From: Aplysia californica
Lineage: Eukaryota > Mollusca > Gastropoda > Aplysiida > Aplysiidae
Assembly (NCBI RefSeq): GCF_000002075.1
Contig: NW_004797582.1
Span: 117,964 to 181,963, forward strand
Reading direction: 5' to 3'
Length of the DNA stretch: 64,000 nucleotides
The translations under genes and the position numbers were made by a program. The notes under the pieces are model-generated. The model worked only from the letters and a program-made list of their open reading frames with translations, was not told the DNA's origin and did no database searches. Numbering within the stretch: the first letter of the stretch is position 1; every line of letters starts with the position of its first letter. Of the stretch, positions 24,722 to 39,204 are shown piece after piece.

Positions 24722-25938
24722 GTCTGTCTGTCTCTCTTTATCTCTCTCTCTTTCTCCTTTTCTATCTCACCCTCTACCTATCTCTCTCGCCCTCTTAGGA
24801 ACAATAACTCAGATGTTGGAGAAAATGAGGCGCAAGAGGAGATATTTTAACACGGGCAGTAATGAAAGTTTAGCTTACATTGATTTTTAGATGGGGACCC
24901 CGATGTCGCTGGTTATATCTAATCTAAGACACATTGACGTTTTGGCCTGGCAGTTCTTGGGGTTCCGATGCATTAACCTTAGTCCGAATATAAGGCGGGT
25001 CACTCAGAGGCAACATAGTCTTTTCTTCCACACGAAGAACAAGTCTCATTTTGAGTAAATAGCGACACGCCGACAAAATAGTGGTCATTTAATACGGGTG
25101 GGAGACTGAATAGATAGAAAGGAACAACGGTGGAAAGAAAAAAAAGTAGGATCCACGGAAGCGGACTCCAAGTCCAAGCACCAGCCCAAAGCCTCAGGGA
25201 GAAATTATACGTAGAATCGTGGTGAAATCAGACACTCGTCAAAATCATGCAATCGAAGAAATCGAATTTTTTTAACTTACCCTTAGAGCAATTTTTAAAA
25301 AAATTGTTGTTTGGCTCAATACTTTTCATGCTTATGTAAAAACACAGTTCTGTGTGGATTTTCTGAAAAATAATGTTGATCAAAATCACTAAATAAAAAA
25401 ATGTAAATTTGGCCGCCATTTTCTAGCTATTTTTCCCCGGACATCAAGTGATCCTCACAAATATCTTAACTTCTATTCAAGAAAGATGGATATTTTTTCA
25501 TCAAAAGCAAGACAAATGTAAAAGCTTTAAAATGGCACCAGTAACTCCATAAACCACAAAAACTGACGAGCGATGATTCCACCACGTCGTGGCGTAAACT
25601 CTGAGAGTTGTTTGTCAAAGTTCAAATACTTACAAATAAATTATGTAGTATGTCCTGTGAAGCATAATTGTATAGGTTGTTTTAGAGGAGTTTTTTTTAC
25701 GGCGCTCGCAACTGTATAAGGTCATATGAGCGCCAGAAGATTAGAGGTGTTTCAAGAGAGTGACAAACAAACAAAAAAAAGAAGGAGAGGAGTTAAGGAA
25801 GACAGACGTTTGTTAGGAAAGAAGAAGCAAACCACACAAGAGCACCCGCCAACCACCCACGCATAATTGTATGATATTGCGTAGCATAATTAGAGTTCAA
25901 AAGCAATCTATCTATCTATCTATCTCTCTCTCTATCTA

Positions 25939-25973
<35 letters not shown>

Positions 25974-28900
25974 GTCTCTTTATCTATCTATCTATCTATC
26001 ATTCTATCGAATATCTATCTATCAGTGAGTCTATCTATTCATTACTATTTTATAAAAGATTTACTCAAAAGAGACAGACGTCTTTTCAGTGCATGACGTA
26101 GTATTGGGAGAAATACGACCAATGATGTCTGGGGGAAAGGTGTTTAGAGTAAGTAAAGCTTATTACAAATGAACCGTAATCAATCTTTCTCCTTTTATTC
26201 CTATATTCCCCCTNNNNNNNNNNNNNNNNNNNNNNNNNNNNNNNNNNNNNNNNNNNNNNNNNNNNNNNNNNNNNNNNNNNNNNNNNNNNNNNNNNNNNNN
26301 NNNNNNNNNNNNNGGGGGGGGGGAGTGTCACTGATTTCAGTTAATTTAATGCATACTATTGGTAAGTCACAACAAGGTTTTATATATTTTTTTTAAACCT
26401 TACTGTTCAGTGTATCATCTTCATGAATTGATGGTTGTTGAGGAGGACTGATGTTGATTTTTCCACGCATTTTTCTGCCTTGTATAGTGATGGGGAAGGT
26501 TGGTGATTTTAAAAAACATTTTCTGTCTTTTTATACATTTTAATTGATTTCCCTAGCCCGTTGTCTGCAACAGAGAACTGTGCATCTTTGCTCTTGAAAC
26601 TCTGGGAGTGTCGGCTGGGGTCACCTTCATCATGAACACTCAACCTGAGGTGAGAAGTTGATTTCTTTCTTTAAGAATGATTTGTGATATGTTTTCTGTC
26701 TGGGGGCTATCTTAATCCCTCGCTTTGATGATTTTGGAGAGAGATATGAAAATGAACTGAGAAATAAATTGCAGTGTCACTTTTCAATGTGTGGGAATTT
26801 AGCTTAGAATGGTGTATAGGAGGTGCTGTCTGTGTAAAGTTCCACACGTTGCACTTTCTTAGATAATACATACATTGGTGGTATTTGCAATATCTCAGTG
26901 AAAACTTAGACCAGGCCCGCCACCTGGGAAACTGTATAAGACAAGCCCTGGCACTTGGGAAAATGTTAAGATTAGAACGACACCTGGGAAAGTGTTCAAG
27001 ACCAGCTCGAACACTTGGGGGCAGAGGGTCAGGGATGATAATAATAAATAGCATTTGTACAGCACAAATTTTGGCTCAACGGCAAGCTCTTTGCACTTCA
27101 TAACCTATATTATTACTGCAGCAGGTCTGATAGCATTCTGAAACAATCTCAACTTCTTGGGTAGCGTACAGTGCAAGCTGTCATTTTGCAGGCGATGAAA
27201 TACTAAACATACTGATTAGATCTGTCACTATACGACAGAGTACTTATTCACGCCTGGGTGAAGTGAGGAAAATTTGTGCAAAGTGCCTTTCCCAAAAACA
27301 CTAGTTTTGGCCTGAGCCTCAAACCCCTGAACTTGCAACTTTATGATTACGGGTCAGGTAGCTAAGCACAAGACGACTGAGCTGATGGACTCTGAAACCT
27401 TTGAGCCTTGACTCTATTGACCTTAGAATACCTCTGCCTTGCCTTGGAAATTTCTCATGGGTCCCAACAAATAGACCAGACAACAAATACGTTACGCACA
27501 ATAACAAACTATCAGCCCAGAAACTAATCAGAGTTGCCTACAACACATCTAGAGCCAGTGAATAGTTTTTTGCACTCTCGTTTCAGCCTAGAAGGGCTTG
27601 GTTCAGGCTCACTTGGGTCGGTGACTCTCTGATAGATGAAATGGTTTATCGGGCTATGCATCGATAATGTTCCGGACCGGTCGAAGGGTTTCTAGGACTT
27701 TAAGGGTTAATAATGTCTTATGTGAATATGCGAATTGGTCATGGTCAATTGCTAGACTTTATTTCTTGTTTTATGTAGACACTCAACTGTTGATATTCAT
27801 GCCAAAATATTCTTTAAAAACATTTATTCTTCTTTTCAGGTGACAAATCTTTTGATTTTATTGACCAAAGCCGCAGTGCTTTCTCCACGCCATGAGAAAA
27901 TTCTGGAACCTTATCCTTCAGTTGTGAACCCACTTCGTCCCAACCAAATGGCTCTTTGTAGCAGTGTAAGTGAAAGCTTTGTGCTTAGTTGTGATTTGAA
28001 GTCAAGAATAGTGATTTGGTGTAATGGTTAAGCTGCCGTTGTTTCACGCAGAAGACTTGAGTTCTATTACTACAAGAAGAAGTCATTCTGTTAAGTGTCT
28101 TTATTTGTCTTGTGGAATGTTGTGATGTTTTATTCCACTCGGCAAGGCTTGGCTTTGACATGCAGGGTTGAAGCAGTCCACTTCCTAAATTATTAAAAAA
28201 TTGTGTTGCCCTCAATTATTGTTCATTGAATGAAAATGTTGCATTTTTAAAAATCTAATTAGATGTATATTGGAAGTCCTGCTTATTTTTACCATCATTT
28301 TAAGCCTTAAGAAAACACAAAAAACTTAAACAATTATTTTGTGTGTCTTTATGCACTTGCATGCGCCTGAAATCTTATGTGGGTGATTGGAGGGTGCTTC
28401 TGATATTTTATTCTTTTCCTTCCCTTTTTTTGTTGTGTCTTTCTATTTTACTTTTTCTGTTATTGTGTATGTGCAATTCCAACTAAATATCTTCATGTAT
28501 ATTTGGTCCTTCTCAGAGAAAAGATCATGAAACCTTGAAGGTGGTGTTGAGGAGACTACCAAAGCTTCACCCCAAAATAGCTTCTTCAGAGGCTGATATC
28601 CGCAAGCTGCTGGATTCTCAGCATGAACTGTGTTATCCTCTAGTCAGATGGTAACATTTCTTATCTTTCAGTGTGCTGTGTGTGCATAATGTTTTATCTG
28701 TCTTAGGTTGGACTCAAGCTGACATTAATTTTAGAGGATGTCCAATGAAAGGCCAAATTGTACTTCTGTGGTAGTGGTTTTTGTATCTTTTCGCGTTTAA
28801 AAGTGGCCAATCTCATTAGTGACAGACTTTTATCTTAAGACAGATTTCTTTCTTTTGGAAATCACGGTTGAAATTGTACGATGATTTAGCAATATATGTC

Positions 28901-31900
28901 TCATTTTATTAACTAAAAGCTGTCTATTGGGAAGATTAATAAAATTCAGATATCTCATCTTTTGTGGCAGTAGAAGCTGCTACTCATAAGAGCCAAATTT
29001 TCTGTTCATGTTGTGAAATTTATGAAACTCAATAATCTTGGCAGCTCACAAGTCTCCTAATTTTTTCCCCCCTGAAGTAAGATAAGTATTGCTGCGTGTC
29101 TGGGAAACAGGTGTTGGGTACAGCTTCTAGACTTGTCTTATTAAGTGTTGAAGTTTGCAGCAGATCCTACTGTGTTTCTGGTGTCATTCAGAATCATTCT
29201 GATTTATAAAAAAAATATTTTTGGGATATTTGTTTTTCTTCAAAATCTTGTTCCATTTCTGTCATCATCATGGTTGTTGTCACTTGAACTCTACTGCACT
29301 GCTTCAAAAGTTCTGCCTGTATCTTTCACTTTTACTCATGGAATTAGACATTTTGTTAGGGTAAGAATTCCAGCAATTTCCAGGATTAATCTTGATGTGA
29401 GTGTCCATCTCTGTTATCCAAATGCACTATGTCTCTGTTTTACTTTAAGTAACATCCTTTACATTTCTACTAATTTTTTGTTGTAGCTTTAAGTCATTTT
29501 TTAGTGGCAGAGAAAGTGAAAACCCCCCAACTCAGAACGATCTATCATGGGTAGTGCAATTATCTGGACACTTTAAAGATTGACAAAATCTGACTTTTGC
29601 TAATCTTGTCTTAGAACTTGGTTTTTCTTTATCATTTTCTACAGGATCCTCAGCAGTAATCGATCACACATCGTCCTGTTACCACGTGACCAGGTATGCT
29701 TGGATATGCATCCACTGAATATTAGCACCTCAAGTTACTATTTTTTTGGTGTTTTTTTGTTTTGTTCACAGAATATTTTCACAGGATCTAGTACTAGTAG
29801 GCTACCCTTTAAAATACTGTCCATGTACACACAGACACACACATACAAATATATGAATGTTTCAAAACAAAATACTATTCATCCATTTTCCCAGTTTTTA
29901 AGAAAAATGAACATTTCTCCAGACCAGACCAGATCATTAATAACTTATAGAGGTACCAGCCATTCATGTCTAGGTGCTGTTTTAACCTCTTTATTGTTAT
30001 TTTTCATTTTTTGTCCCTCCCCTAGCAACTCAACTGTATAAACACCCCGTACCAGTTCCTGTTGAGAAACAGCCCACCAGTTCAAGATGAGATGTTTAGA
30101 GCTAAGAAAGAAAGCCATGGCAGTGTTTTTGCCTTCCAGTATGTATTTTGAAAATTTTTTTTTGGTCAATGTTTTCCTGTGTACCAAAAGCTCTATGAAT
30201 TTTAAAAAAGTAATACAAGACAATTTTACGTTTCTTTGATTTTGCAGTTTTTAGTTTAGTGTTAGTAGAGTTTTTACAGCGCTCGCAAATGCATTCGGTC
30301 ATATGAGTGCCAAGGGGTGGATGTCAACAGAGAAGTCTTTACAGGGAATCGGGCTTACTCTGCTCACTTCTCTAGCTTCAACAGCACAAAGTCTGCTTCG
30401 ACTATCAAGGCACCCCGGAAATAGATGGTCACGAGAGTGACAAACATACAAAAGAAATAGAGGAAAAATGACGGCAGTAAGGGTTAGGAAAGAAAAAGCA
30501 GCAGATCCCTGTTTCACTTCAGGCACAGTTATGAGCATGACATTGATGAATCAGTCCATTTACAATTCAACTATGCATAAGAACATGTTAATGTCCCCAC
30601 AGTTTTGCCAAGCCTGATTTTTAAGGTCAATTTTGAGTGACCATATCTTGGGCGTCTCTTAAACTTTTGAACCCTTGCCACTGGTACTCGGGGGGGGGGG
30701 GGGGGGGGTGTAAAACACATATGGAAAACAGTGTTTACTACACTAGACATTATTGATTATTCTGAAGATCTTTCTGAATAAGATGCTGTTAGGGACAAGG
30801 ACTACCCTGAGTGGAATTTGGAATGTCATCCTGGCGATCATATGAGTGTTAGTAAAATATCGCTCAGGAGCTCTGGCAGAGGGCACGGTAGCCTCAGGAG
30901 GTCAGGGCTCAAAGGGTTAACATAGATGAAATATTAACCTTGCAGATAATTGCAAAATTTATTTAGCTTTAAATTGGTATGCTGCATGAGTAGGTAGTGC
31001 AAGGCATTAATGCGGTGATTGGGTGATTACATTTTGGACATCACTGTATAATTCAATGAATGGTATTGACTTTTTTCTCTTATACTAACTTATAGTTAAT
31101 TGAATGTAGAACTTAACATGTAGTGTAGTGTTTCATTCTTGTTTGGGGTGGGTTTTTTTTGTGTGGGTACTGATACTTTGACACTCTTTCAGGCTTGATG
31201 GGAATAAACAGACTTATGTTTTTAATTTTCAACTGTTGTTGTTGTTTTTCTTTTAAAGCATGTAGCCATGCCACTTCTTTTTGTCGAATGTTGTAAAAGG
31301 GCAGAATGGTGCAATGTTAGATGCCCTCATGCACTTTACTTTATCTCTGATCATTACATTCAAGTTAGAAAGAAAGAATTTCTCTAATTGTTTTCACGAC
31401 TGAAAAAGTATGACATTTGTTGCTGTTTCTCTCTGTAGTGGCTCTCCACTTGAGAACTGGCATTCTATCATCAGACATGGACTTATTGTCGCTTCAGGAA
31501 CAGACAAACAGGTATGAATGCTTTGGTAAAATATTGCTGACTATCTGCAGCTTCCAGGGCTCAGTAATCAGCCTGTTGTGTTATGAAATCTTGAGAATGC
31601 AGTTTTATGTGAAGAATGAGTTGGGAATGTGTGGGTTTTATAGTAAACATGATCTCTGGAGGTTTTAAACATTTCCCAAAATCTGTGTTCTGACTATTTC
31701 CTCTTAATCTTTTGATGAATTACTCATTTTTGGGTTTTACACTCACAAATATAGGGAACAATGTTTACGATTTTTATTAATACTTTTCTTGGTCTTTGCG
31801 GAAGAGAGTAGTTACCCTTTATTGTATTGTTCTTAGTGAAAAGCGACAGTGGAGGTTCCACTTTTATATCTGCTCTGTTGCCCGAAGACTGTTAATGCTT

Positions 31901-34900
31901 AACCCTTAAAACCCTATACCGCTGGTAACCGCTGACGCCGTATTTTCCTATACCGCTGGTAACCGCTGGTCGACTTTATCGTTTAATTCCCAGTGCTAGA
32001 AACAGGGGATGTAACTCCAGATGACTCTGTCGTGAGCAGAAAGTATCGATAATGTCATGAGAGCAGTTCTACACCGAAAGTTTGGAAATTTTGCGAGTTT
32101 TAAAGAAAAATTAGTCACTTTTCGCTCCCAGGCCCTTCAGGCCGCAAAATTTTTGACATTTTTTATCCTAACCAGACCCCAAAAATGATCTCCCAGTCGG
32201 ATATATCGATAAATATGACCGTTGAAGACGATTGCAATGTTCCGCATAACATCGATGGTGATCTTGACGATAATGGAATTGGCAGGGGATCACCACTAAA
32301 GCTACCAGAGGCTAGATCTACGGCTGGGTCTAATGATACTTTGACTGAAGTGGAGTCGGGGATTACACACAAGACTTAAATCATAGAGTTGGTCCTAAAA
32401 ACCAGTGTTTTAACCTTTTCCCCTTTTGTTCAGACTGTGCATTCGTATATAAATAACATTTTCACACTTCAGTAAAATCTAACAATTAAAGACACAGTAA
32501 ACAAAATAATGAACCAACCTAATTTTTTCTAGTATCTCAATTTTAATTCAGGATTCTAGGGAGGTATGAAAAAAAAAAGAATTCAGGGTTTTAAGGGTTA
32601 ATGAAAGTTTTCAATTGATGGTATTGATATTGTTTTTGACAGGTGCTTCTTCCAGGGTTCCCAAGGAGTCCTTGAAAACTGCTTGAATTTGCATTCAAGG
32701 ACAAATCTCCTTGAAAACTCCTTGAATTTGCCTTCAAGGAAAAATCTCCTTGAAAACTCCTTGAATTTTGCCAGATCGGACAGGAACACGTGTACAGGGT
32801 GACTGCCAGGCCCCGGGAATCCCGGGGGCCCCTGGAATCCCGGGGGCCCCTGGAACTGGAATTACCCAGGAATTTGAAAAAAATTGCAGAGATCCGGAAT
32901 GCAACGGGAATTTGAAGAAATCTGTAAATTGCCCCGTGAAAGACCCGCGGAAATACATAAAAGTTCTCGAATATATTTGAAAACCAAATCCGATAACGTC
33001 CTTGAGTTCATTTTTGCCGGTCGCGATTGTGATATAATATTCATTCGGCCTTTCCCCGGTCTGAGAGTACGTTACACGCGCACATGCGGTAATGGCGGCA
33101 ACAAGTGGAAGTATGTGCGATACGGAGCTTGATCGGGAAAATCAAGATCTACTTTCGCTTTCATTACCGCCCAGAAATTTGCCGGTAGGGCCTAGCCTAT
33201 AGTAGTCTGATAACGCCACATTTGTAACATGCAGGTTCTGCATTACAAACGCTGTGTCGCCATGAAAATAAATCGTTTGTCCTGTGCTGTCACTTGTGTG
33301 AAAAAAACAAAAGAAAAAGAAAGTTATACAAGCTTCTTGTCGGGCTCGCCATCGTGACCGGTCATTGAACCTGTGCGTTTTCATCACATCGTGAGTGTCT
33401 GCGATGGTTGAGGTCTCCAAAGTTCATGTAAAGTCTGAGCGCTGTGAAGTATAGGACTCGGGAATGGGAGGATTATTGATTTTTTTTAAAGAGTGGGGGG
33501 GGGGGGGGAGGTTGAAGGCAACACCGGATGACAATAAAACTGAACTTGGAAGTTGGTAAATCTCTTAAATCTCTCTCTGCAAAGGGTGTGTTGGTGCACA
33601 GTCCTTGTGTGGAATCGGGATCCATCATACTCAAACCGTCTAAGCCGTAATCTTTTTACTAAAAGGGTTCCCGTTTCTTTGCGTAGGTGATAGTAAATTA
33701 TATGTATTGTAAATTTTAGCTTTCTGTTCAAGGTTCGCAGATTTTCGGTGTCACTGCATCTTGCCCCCCCCGACAGTTCTTACACCTCTCGCTCTGAATA
33801 AGTCTACTTGAGCCATTCATGTTATTACTCTACTTTGAGCTAGAGTAATAATTTTTGTCTTTCACGTTTATTATATAAACCTTGACACCCCAACTGGTTC
33901 TTGACAGTGGATATTCTGGTTCTAGGCCTTTTCTCAGGCTCAAAGCAAGATTCATTTTTATATAGTTTATATAATATAAGCGAATATGATGAGGGGAAAA
34001 TAGAAATAAGTTAGAACAGACTGAAAAGCCTAAGTCACAGTATCCCAGTGCCACACTGACATCGTGTTGTTGACTGGATTCAATGTACCTACATGCGTGT
34101 GTGTGTATATATTATATTTAATATATAAATGGAGCAAGCACTGTCGTTGTTATGTAACATGCCCCTGGAGAATGGATGAGACCCCCCCTCCCCCCCCCCC
34201 CCCCCCCTGAAAATTGAGAAGCCGGGTTGGCAGTCACCCTGGGAACAGTTTTTCTCGGAAAATCGAAACTATTAATATGATATGATTCCTTTCGGACAAG
34301 TGTTTTTTTTAAAATAGGCTTTCGTCATGAATTTCTTGACCAAATCTCCTTGAATTTTAAAAATTTCTCCTTGAAACCTCCTTGAAAACTCCTTGAATTT
34401 TATGGGAAGTTCATGGCAGGAACCCTGTTCTTCTCAGTGATCATAGAGCCACTAACTGTCATGTCGTTTCTACTTTATTTATTCTTTTATCATAGCTTCA
34501 TGGTGCAGCTCATGGGAAAGGGATTTATCTGAGTCCAAGCATCCAGCTCTCATCTTCCTACTGTGGGAATAAGGTTATAGGCATCAAGAATCTGCCCCAA
34601 CAAGGTTCAACGACAAAGGGAACTCAACAAGGCTCAAAAGCAAAGGGAATAGAGAAGGTAATTTTTTTTTCTTTCTTTTTTAAAAATGTAGACTGTTCTC
34701 AGTAATGATGGAATCTTATTTTTGAAGTTTTCAAGGATTTGCTGTTAGGTATGTGTGTTTATGTGCATGTGTGTTAGCTTATGTTCATTTTTAGTATTTG
34801 GCCTTCTGTTCTTTGATTTTGTAGTGACTAAAGTGTGTTTGTTTCACATTGGCAACACAAGCTCAATACCCCTGTCCTCGAATTTTGTTCCTTTTCCAGT

Positions 34901-37900
34901 TTTTCTCTGTCAGATAAAAAGGCGTGCTGCTAACAGTAATCAGAGTACTTTACTATGTAACTTTGTTTTCCTCCATTCTTCATTTAGCAAGTCATTTTAC
35001 TGTCATGTTTGCTCCATATATGTCTCAGTTTCTGCGAGTCACTGGCCCTCTTCCTTTACCTTTAGGAGTAATCTCCCTGTATGGATAAATGAATCTGTGT
35101 AAGGTGCATTATTTGTCCCTGAATATTTTTGTTTGTTTTTAAGTTACCAAGCTTAAAAATGAACGGTGGTCTCTGAAACATGTGTTCCTTGGGACATGAT
35201 ACTCTCTACTTTTTAGAAAGTGATAGCTGTTTAAGAGATTTACTGTTGTGTTGTGTTGTAAAAGCTTGAATACTGTCTCTACGCTTTTTTTTTCTCTCCC
35301 CTTCGTTTCACCCATTCTGTTTTTCATGAATGTTTTGAATTTGCGATTTGATTTGCCAAGTGTAGTGTATGTTGTCAAAAGTACTCCTAGATATACACTA
35401 GAATACAACCAACTCATATTTGAATGCAGTTGAACTTGAGTGCTGTGCAGTGCAGAAAACAAGTTCAAAGAAAACACCTCAGGTGTACTTCATACCAGTG
35501 GATCATGTTGTGTAGTTTTCCCAGTGCTCACCGATGGACATAACGTAGCAGGTTCTGTCTGGGTTCTTGTGAAAGTGATGAATTTACTAGCATTAGACAA
35601 TGCCATGAGCTGTTTTTCCTCATGTTGCAAAACTGATGAGAGAGAAAGGGAGCAATATCGTCGCCTCAGAACTATTTTGTCGGAAGTGCCTCCTTACTTA
35701 AGTACACTTTGGACAAAATATTTCAGAGGTAACGATGTGGAGTGGAGAGGGAGAGAGAGAGGGGGGGGGGGAGAGAGAGAGAGTGTCTGTGATGTAGTGG
35801 TAAGTTTCTTTGCCATTAGATGAAAGGAGGGGGAGAGAAATAGACAGGTAGTAGATGAATAATAAACAAATGGACACTCAAAAGGTGCTTGAACATTTCT
35901 CAAATGATTTATACTTGCGGAAAATCTTTAAAAGTCGCAAATGGATGAAGCGTGCCAAAAAAAAAAAAGCAGTAAACAGTAATCTGCAAACCAGACAATA
36001 GTTATAACCCCCCTCCCCTTCAAAGAAGAGTAGATGGTCTGTAATTTGGGCATGATTTCTTCGTTGTCTGAATTACGCTTTTTCTGTTTCTCAGACGCCA
36101 GAGCTGGATGAAGATGGACCACTTGAGTTACCCTCAGACACACAAAGAATGATTTGTATAGCTTTATGTGAAGGTGAGATTTATTTTTCTTTTTCTAAAT
36201 TGGTACAGTAGTCTCTACATAAAATGGCAGTGCTTGGGAGCAAGGAAATTGCAGGATCTTGGGTGAATTCATCAGGGGGAGAATCCTGGGTGAATCAGGC
36301 CCCCAATCAGTAAGATTATATCCCCTTGCTTTCAAATAAATTATTGTGACCCCTGAGTGGGTGCATGACTTATGGCGAGCAAAGAGTGGTTTACTTTGAT
36401 GACCAGTCACAATGGCTATGACGTATCCACCGTGAGCCTGTAGATCTATGTCAATCACATTGCTCCTCCCCTCAACCTGTCGGGAGTGTATAGCTTTCCA
36501 TATCTGACTAAATTATACCATTATACCAATTAAAATCAAGTCTGTCTTGCAAATTTATATGTAGAGATAAAAGACAACTGTGATGGTCAAGGAAGCTAAA
36601 GCCCTGAAGAGTTCACAGTTTGATGTGGCCTTGTAGGAACTACTACCCATACAGCATATGATGATGTAAGTTCAAATGATACCAGGGCGATGTTTGAGGA
36701 AAACAAACGGGTCGATGGGTTCACACTTCAGTGTGATCCCATCTGGGGCAGACATCTTACCCACTCAAGATTTACAATGGAGATCATGTTTATGGAGTAG
36801 ATGATCTGTGATGCAATGACAGCAACTATTTGCTGATTTGTTGATCAGCTGGGGTCGTTCATGTTTTTGTTCGCTAAATTTCTTTCTAAATGCGGGATAT
36901 TAGCCGAATGTAGTTCTTTGGAGGGGGTCTTAGGGGTAACTTTAGTGTAGTAAAAATTTATTTTTCTTAATTAAATCAGCGGCATCTTGAGTGAACCAGG
37001 ATTGTTAGAGATGGGATCTTAGGTGGAGACTACTGTACTTGCAACTTTTATACCGCTAAGCGCATTTTTTATCCCTGAATACATATTTTTGCTGCTTTTG
37101 TGGCTAAGTCTGCGTACAGAAGAATTAGAATCGAATGATTAGCTGGACCTAAGTGTAATGCTGTATAGAAGACCAGGAACAGCAAATTTGCCAACTTCCA
37201 TGTCAATGGTACCTTACAGAACTAAAAATTTCATGTTTTCATGATGGACAAGGTATGACATAACACACCAAAGGGATGAATTAAATTAGGGATGTTTCAA
37301 TTCATGACATGATCTATAAATTGCCTCGGACATACTCTTGGTTCCAGGTATGACTCTGTACACTTTATTCGCAATACAGTCGAAATTGTCTAAGATGGCC
37401 ATCCATTGTCAAGGGGAAAAGTACGTGTCCAAGACAGGTGGCTGTCTGACACAGTGTCATTATAATGTAAAAACTATGCGAGGGAGGAAATGGGAAGTGA
37501 CTATTTGTTTGGGTTATTGTCATATACAGGTGGCCGTTAGATCAGATTTGACTGTATTTTATTGTCTTTCTCGATTTTCACAGTGATCAACGATCCTCGC
37601 CACCTAAACAAACTTAGTACTGGCATCTGGACATGCACTCTGGGGGAAAATGTTTGCACAAGATTCTTTTTTCTGTAAGTTTACGTTTGTTTTTTGTTTT
37701 TCAATCTTGTATTGGGCCTGAAATGCTTAACTAGACTGAAAACTAGAGATGGACATGGTTGTATCATACTTCATTTAAGGATAGTTAAACAGTATCTGTA
37801 GAAATCCATTTTTGTAAAGAAGTCTCTCTAAAGATGGAAACAAATGTGTAGTGTAGTACTTCATTTCTCTGAGTGATGAACTTGAACAAAGAGAAAAAAA

Positions 37901-38203
37901 CTGCTAAAAGAAGAAAGAAAGCCTAGTTAATCGGTCCCTGTGAAGTCTGTGCTCGCCAAAAAAAGTCTCTCAACTGCACATTTAATACAAATTGTGATAT
38001 TACTAAATGGCATTTGTACTGCACACTTCCATTCTCCAGAAATGCACACCACAGTCAAAGAGATATTGTATTTTAGAATGACTTGACAAGTATATATAAA
38101 TATTTTTAAAAAATTGTCACAAGTGAAGCTGAAATTCACAATATGAATACTAAAAAGAATGTGGAATACAATAAAACAATAACATTCTCTCTCTCTTTCT
38201 CTT

Positions 38204-38243
<40 letters not shown>

Positions 38244-39143
38244 NNNNNNNNNNNNNNNNNNNNNNNNNNNNNNNNNNNNNNNNNNNNNNNNNNNNNNNNN
38301 NNNNNNNNNNNNNNNNNNNNNNNNNNNNNNNNNNNNNNNNNNNNNNNNNNNNNNNNNNNNNNNNNNNNNNNNNNNNNNNNNNNNNNNNNNNNNNNNNNNN
38401 NNNNNNNNNNNNNNNNNNNNNNNNNNNNNNNNNNNNNNNNNNNNNNNNNNNNNNNNNNNNNNNNNNNNNNNNNNNNNNNNNNNNNNNNNNNNNNNNNNNN
38501 NNNNNNNNNNNNNNNNNNNNNNNNNNNNNNNNNNNNNNNNNNNNNNNNNNNNNNNNNNNNNNNNNNNNNNNNNNNNNNNNNNNNNNNNNNNNNNNNNNNN
38601 NNNNNNNNNNNNNNNNNNNNNNNNNNNNNNNNNNNNNNNNNNNNNNNNNNNNNNNNNNNNNNNNNNNNNNNNNNNNNNNNNNNNNNNNNNNNNNNNNNNN
38701 NNNNNNNNNNNNNNNNNNNNNNNNNNNNNNNNNNNNNNNNNNNNNNNNNNNNNNNNNNNNNNNNNNNNNNNNNNNNNNNNNNNNNNNNNNNNNNNNNNNN
38801 NNNNNNNNNNNNNNNNNNNNNNNNNNNNNNNNNNNNNNNNNNNNNNNNNNNNNNNNNNNNNNNNNNNNNNNNNNNNNNNNNNNNNNNNNNNNNNNNNNNN
38901 NNNNNNNNNNNNNNNNNNNNNNNNNNNNNNNNNNNNNNNNNNNNNNNNNNNNNNNNNNNNNNNNNNNNNNNNNNNNNNNNNNNNNNNNNNNNNNNNNNNN
39001 NNNNNNNNNNNNNNNNNNNNNNNNNNNNNNNNNNNNNNNNNNNNNNNNNNNNNNNNNNNNNNNNNNNNNNNNNNNNNNNNNNNNNNNNNNNNNNNNNNNN
39101 NNNNNNNNNNNNNNNNNNNNNNNNNNNNNNNNNNNNNNNNNNC

Positions 39144-39204
<61 letters not shown>

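Noticed and set aside
31417-31668. Reading frame beginning upstream of exon 15 and running past its donor
   Set aside because: Only 31439-31511 matches PARP6/8, and it is bounded by good splice sites; the extension is intron.
32185-32379. Independent small acidic protein
   Set aside because: It lies wholly inside a TTAA-bounded element and has no homologous segment I recognise; at most an N-terminal transposase relic.
35440-35823. 127-aa plus-strand reading frame in intron 16
   Set aside because: No recognisable domain, crosses a GA-rich tract, and no splice evidence for use with the PARP gene.
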